Made by a program: the position numbers and the translations under genes
Notes under the pieces: model-generated
The model's input: the letters and a program-made list of their open reading frames with translations, nothing else
What the model was told of the DNA's origin: nothing
The model's database searches: none
Origin: Oscillospiraceae bacterium
GTDB taxonomy: Bacteria; Bacillota; Clostridia; UMGS1810
Reading direction: 5' to 3'
DNA: 64,000 bases
Assembly (NCBI GenBank): GCA_015068975.1
Contig: SVJM01000001.1
Span: 1-64,000, forward strand
Shown here: piece by piece, positions 29,933-38,588 of the stretch
Layout: every line of letters starts with the position of its first letter
Numbering within the stretch: the stretch's first letter is position 1

Positions 29933-31264
29933 CTACTCAAGATAAGATGAGCCTATGGATGTGCCGGGAAAATAATGAGTCAGAATGTCATTTGCCTTAA
30001 ATCCCTGATCAGCCATACCCTTTGCACCCCACTGGCACATACCTATTCTGTGTCCCCATCCGTGACCTGAAAAAATAAATTTGTCAGATGTATTCGGCAT
30101 ACTTGCTTCTATTGTGGCAACACCCTTTGCTGAAAGCACAGAAAGTGCGCTTACTACAGAGGTATTGTATACAGACAGGTTATTAAGAGATAGTGTAGAT
30201 ATACCGTTTCCCCCAATAATAGTCACCGATGGATAAATCAGCTCGGACTGAGGAGCAGAAAGGGTGAAATGCTGACTCTTAAGGTTAAAAAACGCCCTTA
30301 TATTATCATTTTTTATACGATGTTCACCTGATTCTCCGATGATTTTGATATCATATACAGTGCCGTTATCCTCTGACACTATTTCCACATTTGTTACATT
30401 TCCGATATTTATGTTTCTTTTTGTAAGAAGCGCTTTTATTTCGTCAGCGCTGTATTCTACAGTCCAGTCTGAGTATGAGGCTTCCTTTGGATTTTCGTAT
30501 GGGTCGTCCACACTTACAAGATAAGGAAACTCACTTCCCCATACATATTTTACATTGGCAGTTTTGCCTCCGCAGGACGAAAAATAAAATGTCTGAGCAG
30601 GCTTGCCATCATACATCACAAGCTGACCTCGGGTTTCTTCTACTGCCTGTACGGTCCTTGCACCTTCGCTTGAAATTCCCGAATATACCTGAGAATTCTG
30701 GGTGTTGTCAAGGTTGAAGCCATAGGATGCGTATTTATTCCAGTTGTTTATGGAAAATGTCCTTGCACAGATTGCCTGAGCCTTCAGTGCTTCGATTGGC
30801 CAGGAAGGGCTCATTTCTCTTCCAAGTACAGAATAAAGGTATTCTTCAAGATTTACCTTATTGATGACAGTGATAAGATTTGACTTATCCTTAATAAATA
30901 TCATACTTCCTCTGAAATCCTTGCCGTCAAGCTGAAGAGTACCGTAGCCCGGACGGATGCAGATATTTGGAAAGTCTGCATTTACAAATATATTGTTTAC
31001 CTGTAAATAGCCTTCTGTTGATACGCTTATGGTTATCTGCGTTTCGGCTAATGCTGAAATAAGCTTGAAATCCCCGTTTTCATTTTCGTATCCTAATTCA
31101 AAACCCGAATAGCACATAAGGTTTGCGCTGCTTTTTGCACTTGAGCCATAATGAAGTCCGATTTTTATGTTCTCATATTTGTTGGCTTCAGCATATGATG
31201 TTATAGAGAAGAGTGAAAAAATCAGTGTAATTATAATCATATTAAATAAGAGAAATTTTTTCAT
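29933..31264 (-). CDS. spoIID: SpoIID/LytB-domain protein, stage II sporulation protein D-like
   Basis: 443 residues with a signal peptide ([25 protein letters not shown]). The SpoIID core includes [39 protein letters not shown], and the C-terminal [20 protein letters not shown] with LTHYFPGT. SpoIID is a lytic transglycosylase needed for engulfment. LytB-type paralogues exist in Clostridia, so the exact paralogue is not certain. Ribosome binding site AAGGAGG. It lies upstream of queA on the same strand with 28 bases between. Confidence 0.88.
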   Translation of the reverse strand: MKKFLLFNMIIITLIFSLFSITSYAEANKYENIKIGLHYGSSAKSSANLMCYSGFELGYENENGDFKLISALAETQITISVSTEGYLQVNNIFVNADFPNICIRPGYGTLQLDGKDFRGSMIFIKDKSNLITVINKVNLEEYLYSVLGREMSPSWPIEALKAQAICARTFSINNWNKYASYGFNLDNTQNSQVYSGISSEGARTVQAVEETRGQLVMYDGKPAQTFYFSSCGGKTANVKYVWGSEFPYLVSVDDPYENPKEASYSDWTVEYSADEIKALLTKRNINIGNVTNVEIVSEDNGTVYDIKIIGESGEHRIKNDNIRAFFNLKSQHFTLSAPQSELIYPSVTIIGGNGISTLSLNNLSVYNTSVVSALSVLSAKGVATIEASMPNTSDKFIFSGHGWGHRIGMCQWGAKGMADQGFKANDILTHYFPGTSIGSSYLE

Positions 31265-31364
31265 AATATCCTCCTTTTTGTCAAAAAGTTACACACAACA
31301 ATGATACTACAAATCAAAACATAAGTCAAATTATTCAAAAAGATATAATAAATATGAAATAAAC

Positions 31365-31393
31365 TTGACTTATTGGCAATAAAAATGTATAAT
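31365..31393 (+). promoter_or_regulatory. asd promoter
   Basis: TTGACT, 17 bases, TATAAT, ending 36 bases before the asd start codon. I see no lysine riboswitch in this leader. Confidence 0.8.
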
Positions 31394-31429
31394 TATACCG
31401 ACTATAAACAGTAATGGAAGGTGTAAAAA

Positions 31430-32431
31430 ATGAAAAAGTATAACATCGCCGTTGTAGGCGCAACCGGTATGGTTGGAAGAACTTTTCTTAAGGTTCTTGA
31501 AGAAATCAAACTCCCTGTAGAAAACTATTATCTTTTTGCTTCCAAAAAGTCAGCAGGTACAAAGATTGACTTCATGGGCAAGGAATATGTGATAGAAGAA
31601 CTCTGTGAAACAAGCTTTGACAGAGATATAGACATCGCACTCTTCTCAGCAGGCGGATCTATCAGCGAAAAGTTCGCTCCTATTGCTGCATCCAAGGGTG
31701 TGACAGTAATCGACAACTCCAGCGCATGGAGAATGGATCCTGAAGTTCCGTTGGTAGTGCCGGAGGTTAACCCTGAAGACATCAAATGGAACAAAGGTAT
31801 CATCGCAAACCCAAACTGCTCTACAATTCAGGCAATGGTTGCTATGAAGCCACTTCATGACAAGTACAAAATCAAGAGAGTGGTATACTCTACATATCAG
31901 GCAGTATCAGGTGCAGGTGTTGCAGGATACGAAGATCTTAAGAATGGTCTCAACGGGGAAGCTCCTAAGAAATTTCCTTATCCTATTGCAAACAACTGTC
32001 TTCCACATATCGATGTATTCCTTCCTAACGGATACACAAAAGAAGAAATGAAGATGGTAAATGAAACAAGAAAGATTCTTGGTGACGACACAATGAGGAT
32101 CACAGCTACTACAGTAAGAGTACCTGTGTTTGATTGTCATTCAGAATCAATCAACCTTGAATTCCACTATGATTTTGACCTTGAAGAGCTGAAAGAAGTG
32201 CTTAAATCAGCTACGGGAGTTATTGTGCAGGACGATCCTGAAAACAATATCTATCCTATGGCTATTACTGCAAAAGGTACAAATGAAACCTATGTAGGCA
32301 GAATTAGAAGAGACGAAAGTGTTGATTCAGGTGTAAATCTCTGGGTAGTAGCAGATAACATCAGAAAAGGTGCTGCTGCAAATGCTGTACAGATTGCACA
32401 GAAGCTTATCGAACAGTGGGAAGAGAAATAA
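31430..32431 (+). CDS. asd: Aspartate-semialdehyde dehydrogenase
   Basis: 333 residues. N-terminal NADP-binding VVGATGMVGRTFLKVLEE; active-site cysteine in IANPNCSTIQAMVAMKPLH; RVPVFDCHSESINLE near the C-terminal domain. It makes aspartate semialdehyde for lysine, diaminopimelate, threonine and methionine. It heads a dap gene cluster with dapA 54 bases downstream. Confidence 0.97.
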   Translation: MKKYNIAVVGATGMVGRTFLKVLEEIKLPVENYYLFASKKSAGTKIDFMGKEYVIEELCETSFDRDIDIALFSAGGSISEKFAPIAASKGVTVIDNSSAWRMDPEVPLVVPEVNPEDIKWNKGIIANPNCSTIQAMVAMKPLHDKYKIKRVVYSTYQAVSGAGVAGYEDLKNGLNGEAPKKFPYPIANNCLPHIDVFLPNGYTKEEMKMVNETRKILGDDTMRITATTVRVPVFDCHSESINLEFHYDFDLEELKEVLKSATGVIVQDDPENNIYPMAITAKGTNETYVGRIRRDESVDSGVNLWVVADNIRKGAAANAVQIAQKLIEQWEEK

Positions 32432-32485
32432 TTGAATAAAATTTTGTTATGATTGAATCATCAATTCATTAAAGGAGGTATTTCT

Positions 32486-33373
32486 GTGTCAAAAACTATA
32501 TTCACAGGGTCGGGCGTTGCTCTTGTAACTCCGTTTACTAATGAAGGGGTAAATTATGATGCCCTTGGCAAGTTGATAGATTTTCAACTGGAAAACTCCA
32601 CAGATGCTATTATTATCTGCGGAACAACCGGAGAGAATGCTACTATGCCTGATGATGAACATCTTGAAGTAGTAAGATATACAATTGACAGAGTTAACAA
32701 AAGAATACCGGTTATCGCAGGCACAGGAAGTAACTATACCGAACATGCAATCGATATGACTCGGGAAGTGGAAAAGATGGGTGCAGACGGTGTGCTTTGT
32801 GTGACTCCATATTACAATAAGACCACACAGAAGGGGCTTATAGCATCTTATACAGCAATTGCCGAAAGCACGTCACTTCCGGTGATTATGTACAATGTTC
32901 CTTCAAGAACAGGTGTAAATATGCTTCCTGAGACAGTTAAGGTGTTGTCTGAGATAGATAATATCGTAGGGCTTAAAGAAGCCAGTGGTAATATGTCCCA
33001 GGTGCTGAAGATTATGTCGTTATGCCCTGAGCTTGATATATACTCAGGGGAAGATGCACTTATTGCACCTATTATGATGATGGGTGGTAAGGGTGTTATT
33101 TCTGTATTGGCAAATGTTGCACCGAAAGAAACCCACCTTATGACTGAGAAGCTTCTCAAGGGTGAATTTGAAGAAGCAAAAAAGATGCAGCTTGATGCAC
33201 TTGAGCTTGTGGATGCACTGTTTTGCGAAGTAAATCCAATACCTGTCAAGACAGCTATGAGACTTATGGGCTTTGATGCAGGACAGTTGAGACTTCCATT
33301 GGTTGAAATGGACGAAAAGAATCTTCAGAAGCTTGTGGCTGCAATGACAAATTACGGTATTAAGCTTAAATAG
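32486..33373 (+). CDS. dapA: 4-hydroxy-tetrahydrodipicolinate synthase
   Basis: 295 residues. Conserved ALVTPFTNEGVNYDALGKLI, CGTTGENATMPDDEH, YNVPSRTGVNM, and the Schiff-base lysine in VGLKEASGN. A GTG start is chosen because it follows AAAGGAGG at seven bases; an ATG 11 codons upstream would place the ribosome binding site inside the gene. It condenses pyruvate and aspartate semialdehyde, the first committed diaminopimelate step, which also feeds dipicolinate for spores. Confidence 0.97.
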   Translation: MSKTIFTGSGVALVTPFTNEGVNYDALGKLIDFQLENSTDAIIICGTTGENATMPDDEHLEVVRYTIDRVNKRIPVIAGTGSNYTEHAIDMTREVEKMGADGVLCVTPYYNKTTQKGLIASYTAIAESTSLPVIMYNVPSRTGVNMLPETVKVLSEIDNIVGLKEASGNMSQVLKIMSLCPELDIYSGEDALIAPIMMMGGKGVISVLANVAPKETHLMTEKLLKGEFEEAKKMQLDALELVDALFCEVNPIPVKTAMRLMGFDAGQLRLPLVEMDEKNLQKLVAAMTNYGIKLK

Positions 33374-33383
33374 ACCGAAATAT

Positions 33384-33416
33384 ACGGCTGTACCCTTATA
33401 CGGTATGGCCGTTTTT
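33384..33416 (+). terminator. Terminator-like hairpin after dapA
   Basis: ACGGC...GTACC pairs with GGTAT...GCCGT (with one unpaired base each side and one G-U pair) and is followed by TTTTT. If functional it separates dapA from dapB expression. Confidence 0.5.
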
Positions 33417-33448
33417 GGGAATATTTATAAATTACAGGTGGTACAATA

Positions 33449-33667
33449 ATGGAGTTGCCAAAAAGAAAAAGGATAAGAATGGCTGGATATGATTATAGTA
33501 CTCCTGCCAGATATTTTGTAACTATATGTACACATAATAAAGAAAAGATGTTGTCGAAGATAGATGTAGGGGACGATGCCCACATCGTCCCGATTGAAAA
33601 AATAAAAGAAACTACATATAAGAAACGAGGTAAAACCAATGACAAACATTATACTTTCCGGCTGTAA
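33449..33667 (+). pseudogene. Truncated REP-associated tyrosine transposase (RAYT) remnant
   Basis: The first about 38 codons (MELPKRKRIRMAGYDYSTPA, then RYFVTICTHNKEKMLSKI) are clearly homologous to the N-terminus of the intact RAYT at 39484. A GTAG-REP palindrome follows directly (33567-33592). After that the frame is unrelated and runs into the dapB start. The HUH (HIH) motif and catalytic tyrosine are missing, so it cannot be an active transposase. It separates dapA from dapB. Confidence 0.85.
33567..33592 (+). repeat. GTAG-REP palindrome (copy in RAYT remnant)
   Basis: A 26-base element starting TAGGG and ending CG, preceded by G (so GTAG). Its stem is GGGACGATG paired with CATCGTCCC. 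The stem sequence differs from the other copies but stays complementary. Confidence 0.8.
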
Positions 33668-34391
33668 CGGAAAAATGGGACAGGTAATAACAAGACTCTG
33701 TCAGGAAGATGAAGCAATAAATATAGTATGCGGAGTAGATATCAATACAGAGAAAAAAAGCGACTACCCTGTATACTCGTCATATAATGATATAAAGGAA
33801 AAGGCAGATGTGATAATAGATTTTTCTCATCCGTCAAACCTTAACCCTTCTATGGAGTATGCAATTAGGACAAACACTGCAATTATCGTGGCTACAACGG
33901 GACTTTCCAAGGAGCAGATAGACTATGTAAAGGCATCGGGAGAAAAAATCCCCGTATTTTACAGTGCAAATATGTCTTTGGGCATCAACCTTATCATAAG
34001 CCTTGTAAAAAAAGCTGTAGCTATACTTGAAGATAATTTCGATATAGAAATCATCGAGAAGCATCACAATCAGAAGATAGACGCTCCAAGCGGCACAGCA
34101 ATAATGATCGCCGATGCAATCAAGGAAGAAATGAAGGAAGAAGCAGAATATGTATACGACAGACATTCTGTAAGAGAAAAGAGAAAGAAAAAAGAAATCG
34201 GTATTTCAGCTGTAAGAGGCGGTACAATTGTGGGAGAACATCAGGTGCTCTTTGCAGGAAATGACGAACAGATAGAGTTTAAGCACACAGCTACAAGTAA
34301 AGAAGTTTTTGCGGTGGGTGCTATTAAGGCGGCTAAGTTCCTTTGCGGAAAAGGAGAGGGGTTGTATAATATGTCTGACCTCATGGAATAA
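33639..34391 (+). CDS. dapB: 4-hydroxy-tetrahydrodipicolinate reductase
   Basis: 250 residues. N-terminal dinucleotide motif LSGCNGKMGQVITRL and catalytic region EIIEKHHNQKIDAPSGTA; it ends AAKFLCGKGEGLYNMSDLME. It reduces the product of DapA in diaminopimelate synthesis. The start ATG follows AACGAGG and overlaps the tail of the RAYT remnant frame. A terminator-like hairpin and the remnant lie between it and dapA, so its expression may depend on read-through or an unseen promoter. Confidence 0.96.
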   Translation: MTNIILSGCNGKMGQVITRLCQEDEAINIVCGVDINTEKKSDYPVYSSYNDIKEKADVIIDFSHPSNLNPSMEYAIRTNTAIIVATTGLSKEQIDYVKASGEKIPVFYSANMSLGINLIISLVKKAVAILEDNFDIEIIEKHHNQKIDAPSGTAIMIADAIKEEMKEEAEYVYDRHSVREKRKKKEIGISAVRGGTIVGEHQVLFAGNDEQIEFKHTATSKEVFAVGAIKAAKFLCGKGEGLYNMSDLME

Positions 34392-34477
34392 ATGGCAGGT
34401 AAAAATGGCTCAGAGCGTAAAAAGGCGGGAAAAGTAATTTATTAATTCTAAAATAATAAATAAATAATTCATATGTG

Positions 34478-34514
34478 GAAAATATCGCACTTAGTTTGCG
34501 ATATTTTCTTTTTT
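34478..34514 (+). terminator. Terminator after dapB
   Basis: GAAAATATCGCA (34478-34489) pairs with TGCGATATTTTC (34497-34508), followed by six Ts. A family Y repeat starts immediately after it, as it does after the terminator at 11868. Confidence 0.85.
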
Positions 34515-34602
34515 ATGTGCCTTTTTACTATGAAATAAACTTTCGACTTCGCAGTATCACATACAGCTTCGTCTCAGTTTCTTCATTCTGAGCGATTTTT
34601 CC
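34515..34602 (+). repeat. Dispersed palindromic element, family Y (copy b)
   Basis: ATGTGCCTTTTTACTATG, AAATAAACTT, CTTCGCAGTATCACATACAG, then CTCAGTTTCTTCATTCTGAG and GATTTTT. It aligns along its length with the inverse complement of 43243-43336 and with 11903-12013. Outer arms AAACT and AGTTT, and inner GTATC/CATAC, can pair. Confidence 0.65.
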
Positions 34603-34640
34603 TCCGCCATTGCTCCCGAGGTGCAAAAGCACAGCTTACA

Positions 34641-34716
34641 AAGCCTTCCCCTTGAGGGGAAGGTGGGTTTTGCATAGCAAAACTCGGATGAGGTGTAGCC
34701 TTAAAAGGCGTAAAAG
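34641..34716 (+). repeat. CTTCCCCTTGAGGGGAAG repeat (family P, partial copy)
   Basis: Contains CTTCCCCTTGAGGGGAAGG, then a GTTTTGCATAGCAAAAC hairpin, CGGATGAGGTGTAGCC and AAAAGGCGTAAA. The same left half is found at 41951-42110 and 42553-42713; here the right-hand palindromic arm is missing. The rest of 34721-34950 is A+T-rich and holds nothing I recognise. Confidence 0.7.
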
Positions 34717-34955
34717 GAAAGTGTCAATACATGTTGTCTTGTTTATCAGCAAATTTCCTTCCTTATTATATATAATATATATATTTCATCTTCCTGTGGT
34801 GGAAACATTTCACAAAAACAGCTCTGAGCTTTGTCATTTCACTGTGAAATCATACAAAAATTAAAATATTGCTACAATATATTGATATATGTATAGTGAA
34901 CAACACAATATATTCTATGTAATCAAACTGTAAAATAAAAACCACAAAAAAAGTG

Positions 34956-34984
34956 TTGACTTTTTGTCGTTTTGAATATACAAT
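34956..34984 (+). promoter_or_regulatory. Possible upstream promoter of the SLH gene
   Basis: TTGACT, 17 bases, TACAAT, about 290 bases before the SLH start codon. It would give a longer leader than the promoter at 35124. Confidence 0.5.
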
Positions 34985-35123
34985 AAGTAAGCTGTCATTT
35001 TTGTGCAATTGACAGATTTCTACATAAACACAGGGCATAGCCTCTGTAATTAATTGGTTCGTTTACAAAAATGTATGTAATATTTCTGTATTTTTACATT
35101 TTTGTTACAACGATAAATTGTTC

Positions 35124-35152
35124 TTGACGGCATTATTTTGTAATGCTATAAT
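35124..35152 (+). promoter_or_regulatory. Main promoter of the SLH (S-layer) gene
   Basis: TTGACG, 17 bases, TATAAT. A start near 35159 would place the 5' hairpin at 35163-35183 almost at the very end of the transcript. Confidence 0.8.
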
Positions 35153-35162
35153 GAACACAAAG

Positions 35163-35240
35163 TTAGGCTAGGAAATAGTCTAATTGTGATAATCCGAAGT
35201 GAAAGAGAACCGGCTTATCACAAAGCGTTAGTTCTCTTTC
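35163..35240 (+). promoter_or_regulatory. Structured leader RNA of the SLH gene (hairpin plus pseudoknot-type stems)
   Basis: Three pairings can be read directly. Hairpin: TTAGGCTA (35163-35170) with TAGTCTAA (35176-35183), loop GGAAA. Stem A: TTGTGATAA (35184-35192) with TTATCACAA (35215-35223), extendable by CCG with CGG. Stem B: GAAAGAGAAC (35201-35210) with GTTCTCTTTC (35231-35240). The order A5'-B5'-A3'-B3' is interleaved, so both stems together form an H-type pseudoknot, or else they compete. The ribosome binding site GGGAGG (35257-35262) lies 16 bases beyond. I do not recognise a known RNA family. Confidence 0.7.
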
Positions 35241-35273
35241 AAAAAATATATTATAAGGGAGGATTTGAGAATT

Positions 35274-38200
35274 ATGAAAAATCTCAAAAAGGTATTAGCA
35301 TTAGTTGTTGTTTTTGCTATGATGGTATCTTCAGTTGCTTTCGCAGCTATTTATCCAGACGTAGCAGCTGACGCTGACTATGCTAACGCAGTAAGCGTCC
35401 TTTCAGACCTCGGTATGATTAAGGGCGACGACAAAGGAAACTTCAATCCTGACGCTACAATCACTAGAGCAGAATTTGCTACTATGGTTACAAGATTGTT
35501 AGGTGTTGAAGCAGCAGCTACAGGTAAAGCTGACTTTACAGACGTAGCAGCTGATCACTGGGCTACAGGCTACATCGCTATGGCTCAGCAGCAGGGCATC
35601 ATCTCCGGTTACGGTGATGGCACATTCGGTCCTGAAAATCCAGTTAAATACGAAGAAGCTGTTAAGATGCTTGTTTGTGCACTCGGTTACGAACAGATGG
35701 CAGTTTCTAAGGGCGGCTGGGTTGCTGGTTACTTGACAACAGCTTACCAGATCGGTCTTCTTGAAGACGTTTCTGGCACACAGGGCGCTGGCGCTCCAAG
35801 ATCATTGGTTGCACAGCTCTGCTACAACGCACTTGATATTCCTATGATGGAACAGACTGGCTTCGGCACAGACATCAAGTACGAAATCATGAAGAAGAAT
35901 GACGACCACGACAAAGTTACACTTCTCACAAAGATGGGTATCTACAAACTCGGTGGTATCGTTGCTGCTAACTCAAAGGTTAACTTCAAAGGTACTTATT
36001 CTTCAATCCAGGATAACGGTTATGTAGATTTCTGGTGGGATGATGACTTTGATTCACCGGTATCAGCTTGGGCTAAAAAATCTAAAAATGACCCAGCTTA
36101 CGGTGGCACAACAGTTTACTACGCTAGCGAAATTCTTGAAGTAGGCGAAACAGACATTGCTGATGCTATCGGCAACCAGCTTATCGTTTACGTTAAGAAG
36201 AACGTAAGCAAATACGAAGTTCTTGCATACGAAATTGATGATACTTCAGTTTCTATGACAATCAAGGCTGACATGCTTGACGATGCAGACCTCGCTTACA
36301 CAGCTTCTGCTCCATACGTTAAGTACTTCAAAGATGAATCAGCTTCTAAGTCAACAAAGCTTTCTCTCGAACCAGGCTACACAGTAGTATGGAACAACGA
36401 AGGAATCACAGCTGCTGACTTGGCTACAGCTGGTACATATGAACTTGACTCTGACAAAACTGCTACTATTGAACTCGTTGACTTCAACGACAACAATAAG
36501 TACGATGTTGTTAAAGTTATAGCTTACACACATGCAATCGTTGATTCTGTAGCAGCTGCTAAGGGTCAGATTACAGACAAAGAAAACGGCAGAATTGACC
36601 TCGACATCGACAACGAAGATAGAAAGGTTACAGTTACTGACGTAAACGGCAACGATGTTGCTATTGAAGAAATCGCTGAAGGTGATGTACTTGCTATGGT
36701 AGTTAACCCATACGGTGCTTCTCTCAGAAACGCTTCTTACAATTCACTTGACGTGATCGTTCTTAAGGATTCTGCTGTAACAGGCGCTGTAGACGGTCAT
36801 GACGATGTTGAAAACGTAGCAGTTATCGGCGATAAAGAATACGATGTAGCTCCTATCGCTTACAACTTCTCTAAGATTGGTCTCCAGGCTGAAGGTAAGT
36901 TCTGGATCGCTATCGATGGCGAAACAATCATTGGTTTCGAAGGCGATGTTGCTAAATCTGGTAACTATGCTTACGTAATTGATGCATACTATGCTACAAC
37001 AAAGAACTCTAACGACAAGATCGTTACTCTCGAAGTTGTAACAAAAGACGGTTATGCTGAATACAAGATTGATGACACTGTTAAGTTCATCAAAGAAGAC
37101 GGCACATACACAAAACTTGATGCTGATGAAGCTATCCCAGCTAACACATTTGATGGCACAGCTTGGGCTGGCGAATCATATACAGTAGCAGTTGGTGATG
37201 CTCTTAAGGCTATCTTCGAAGGTGCAACAGCTGCAACAGCTGCTGATACTGCACTCAGAACAGTTAAACTTAACATTAACTCTTCTAACGAAATCACAGA
37301 AATCACACCTGCAGTTAACTCTACAAAAGAAGATGTAGAATATAACTACATTGATGTACCTGCAAGAATCTACAATGTTGACGGTTTGAAACTTGGTACA
37401 AAAGCTCTTGTTGAAGGCGCTGTTGTAATCGACGTTGACTTTGTTGATCCTGAAAACACAAAATTCGTTGATGTATCTTACTTCGTTGATGAAAATGAAT
37501 ATTCAGCTCTCTTCCTCGATGTTGATACAAACGGAAGCTATGCAGCAGCTGTAGTTTATGACTCTGAAGCTGTATACGCTGAAGGCGATTCAATCGCTGT
37601 TGTTAAATCTAAGATCGGTGGTCTCAACGACGAAGGCGACGAAATCGTTAAGGTTACAGCTCTTAAAGACGGCGAAGAAGTAACTCTTATCTTCGATGAT
37701 GATGAAGTTACATACGGTGTTGGTTCTGCTAACGACTACAACGACCTCGACATCGGTGCTGTTATCATGTACACAGCTGATGCTAAGGGTAATGTTGACA
37801 AGTATGACGTTGTTGGTTTGACAACAATCACAGGCGGAAACAAGACATTCGCATTTGACACAACATTCAAGACAAACATGACAGCTGAAGCTGACTACGT
37901 TGATGGCGATGCTTACTTCTATGGTTATATCGTAGAAAATACATCAGCTAACAAGCTCCAGATCAAAGTTACAGATTCTATCACAGACGGTGGCGAATCT
38001 GTAGATATGGATAGAATCTACAACGAAACAGATGCTAACTACGTTATCAACGTTCTTGACCTCTCAGTTAAGAATGCTAACCAGTACAGCATCACAGGTA
38101 CAAAGAAATCTAACACAAAGATCACAACAGATTACCTCACAGGTGGCGTTACAGAAATGTACTTGAGAGATAACAACGACACACCTGCTGTAACTGACGA

Positions 38201-38420
38201 CGTATACGAAGTTTACTACGTACTCGTTAGAACATTCGAAGGCGAAGTTGTTGACGTTGTATCACTTGATGTTCCAGACTCAGTTGTTTCTACAGTAACA
38301 GGTCCTTTCACAGCTCTTGTTTCAGCTCCTGCAGTAGTTGCTCCAGCAGCTCCAGTAGTTGAAGAAGAAAAAGCTGAAGTTAAAGAAGAAATCGTTGAAC
38401 TTGAAGGTTTTGATCTTTAA
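35274..38420 (+). CDS. SLH-domain surface-layer protein
   Basis: 1048 residues. Signal peptide MKNLKKVLALVVVFAMMVSS then VAFA. SLH domain 1 starts YPDVAADADYANAVSVLSDL with GNFNPDATITRAEFATMV; SLH 2 is FTDVAADHWATGYIAMAQQQ with YGDGTFGPENPVKYEEAVKM; a degenerate third follows, to about residue 190. The rest is a long acidic, beta-rich region and an Ala/Pro/Val/Glu-rich C-terminal tail. SLH domains bind secondary cell-wall polymer. Codon use (GCT, GTT, AAC, GAC, TAC, ATC) differs sharply from neighbours, as in very highly expressed genes. Start ATG is chosen over a TTG nine bases upstream, which lies only two bases from GGGAGG. Confidence 0.93.
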   Translation: MKNLKKVLALVVVFAMMVSSVAFAAIYPDVAADADYANAVSVLSDLGMIKGDDKGNFNPDATITRAEFATMVTRLLGVEAAATGKADFTDVAADHWATGYIAMAQQQGIISGYGDGTFGPENPVKYEEAVKMLVCALGYEQMAVSKGGWVAGYLTTAYQIGLLEDVSGTQGAGAPRSLVAQLCYNALDIPMMEQTGFGTDIKYEIMKKNDDHDKVTLLTKMGIYKLGGIVAANSKVNFKGTYSSIQDNGYVDFWWDDDFDSPVSAWAKKSKNDPAYGGTTVYYASEILEVGETDIADAIGNQLIVYVKKNVSKYEVLAYEIDDTSVSMTIKADMLDDADLAYTASAPYVKYFKDESASKSTKLSLEPGYTVVWNNEGITAADLATAGTYELDSDKTATIELVDFNDNNKYDVVKVIAYTHAIVDSVAAAKGQITDKENGRIDLDIDNEDRKVTVTDVNGNDVAIEEIAEGDVLAMVVNPYGASLRNASYNSLDVIVLKDSAVTGAVDGHDDVENVAVIGDKEYDVAPIAYNFSKIGLQAEGKFWIAIDGETIIGFEGDVAKSGNYAYVIDAYYATTKNSNDKIVTLEVVTKDGYAEYKIDDTVKFIKEDGTYTKLDADEAIPANTFDGTAWAGESYTVAVGDALKAIFEGATAATAADTALRTVKLNINSSNEITEITPAVNSTKEDVEYNYIDVPARIYNVDGLKLGTKALVEGAVVIDVDFVDPENTKFVDVSYFVDENEYSALFLDVDTNGSYAAAVVYDSEAVYAEGDSIAVVKSKIGGLNDEGDEIVKVTALKDGEEVTLIFDDDEVTYGVGSANDYNDLDIGAVIMYTADAKGNVDKYDVVGLTTITGGNKTFAFDTTFKTNMTAEADYVDGDAYFYGYIVENTSANKLQIKVTDSITDGGESVDMDRIYNETDANYVINVLDLSVKNANQYSITGTKKSNTKITTDYLTGGVTEMYLRDNNDTPAVTDDVYEVYYVLVRTFEGEVVDVVSLDVPDSVVSTVTGPFTALVSAPAVVAPAAPVVEEEKAEVKEEIVELEGFDL

Positions 38421-38452
38421 TTCTCAATGAATTATCTTATGATATAGGCAGA

Positions 38453-38480
38453 CCCGACAAGCTTAGGCTTGTCGGGTTTT
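38453..38480 (+). terminator. Terminator after the SLH gene
   Basis: CCCGACAAGC (38453-38462), loop TTAG, GCTTGTCGGG (38467-38476), then TTTT. A strong ten-base-pair stem. Confidence 0.92.
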
Positions 38481-38527
38481 CCTTTTGTCTTTTTTAAATA
38501 TTTCACACAACTTTCATCCTGTAATAA

Positions 38528-38556
38528 TTGACATATATTATCAATAAATATATAAT
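38528..38556 (+). promoter_or_regulatory. Consensus promoter of the secreted-protein gene at 38589
   Basis: TTGACA, 17 bases, TATAAT: a perfect match to the vegetative consensus. Confidence 0.88.
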
Positions 38557-38588
38557 ATCCTTATAATATCAAAAAGGATGTGATATAA

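Noticed and set aside
34620-34864. An 84-codon ORF downstream of dapB
   Set aside because: Its first half is the family P repeat and the rest is A+T-rich non-coding sequence; no ribosome binding site.
37321-37593. A 90-codon minus-strand ORF rich in Gln, Arg and Leu inside the SLH gene
   Set aside because: It is the mirror of the SLH gene's biased codons and has no independent support.
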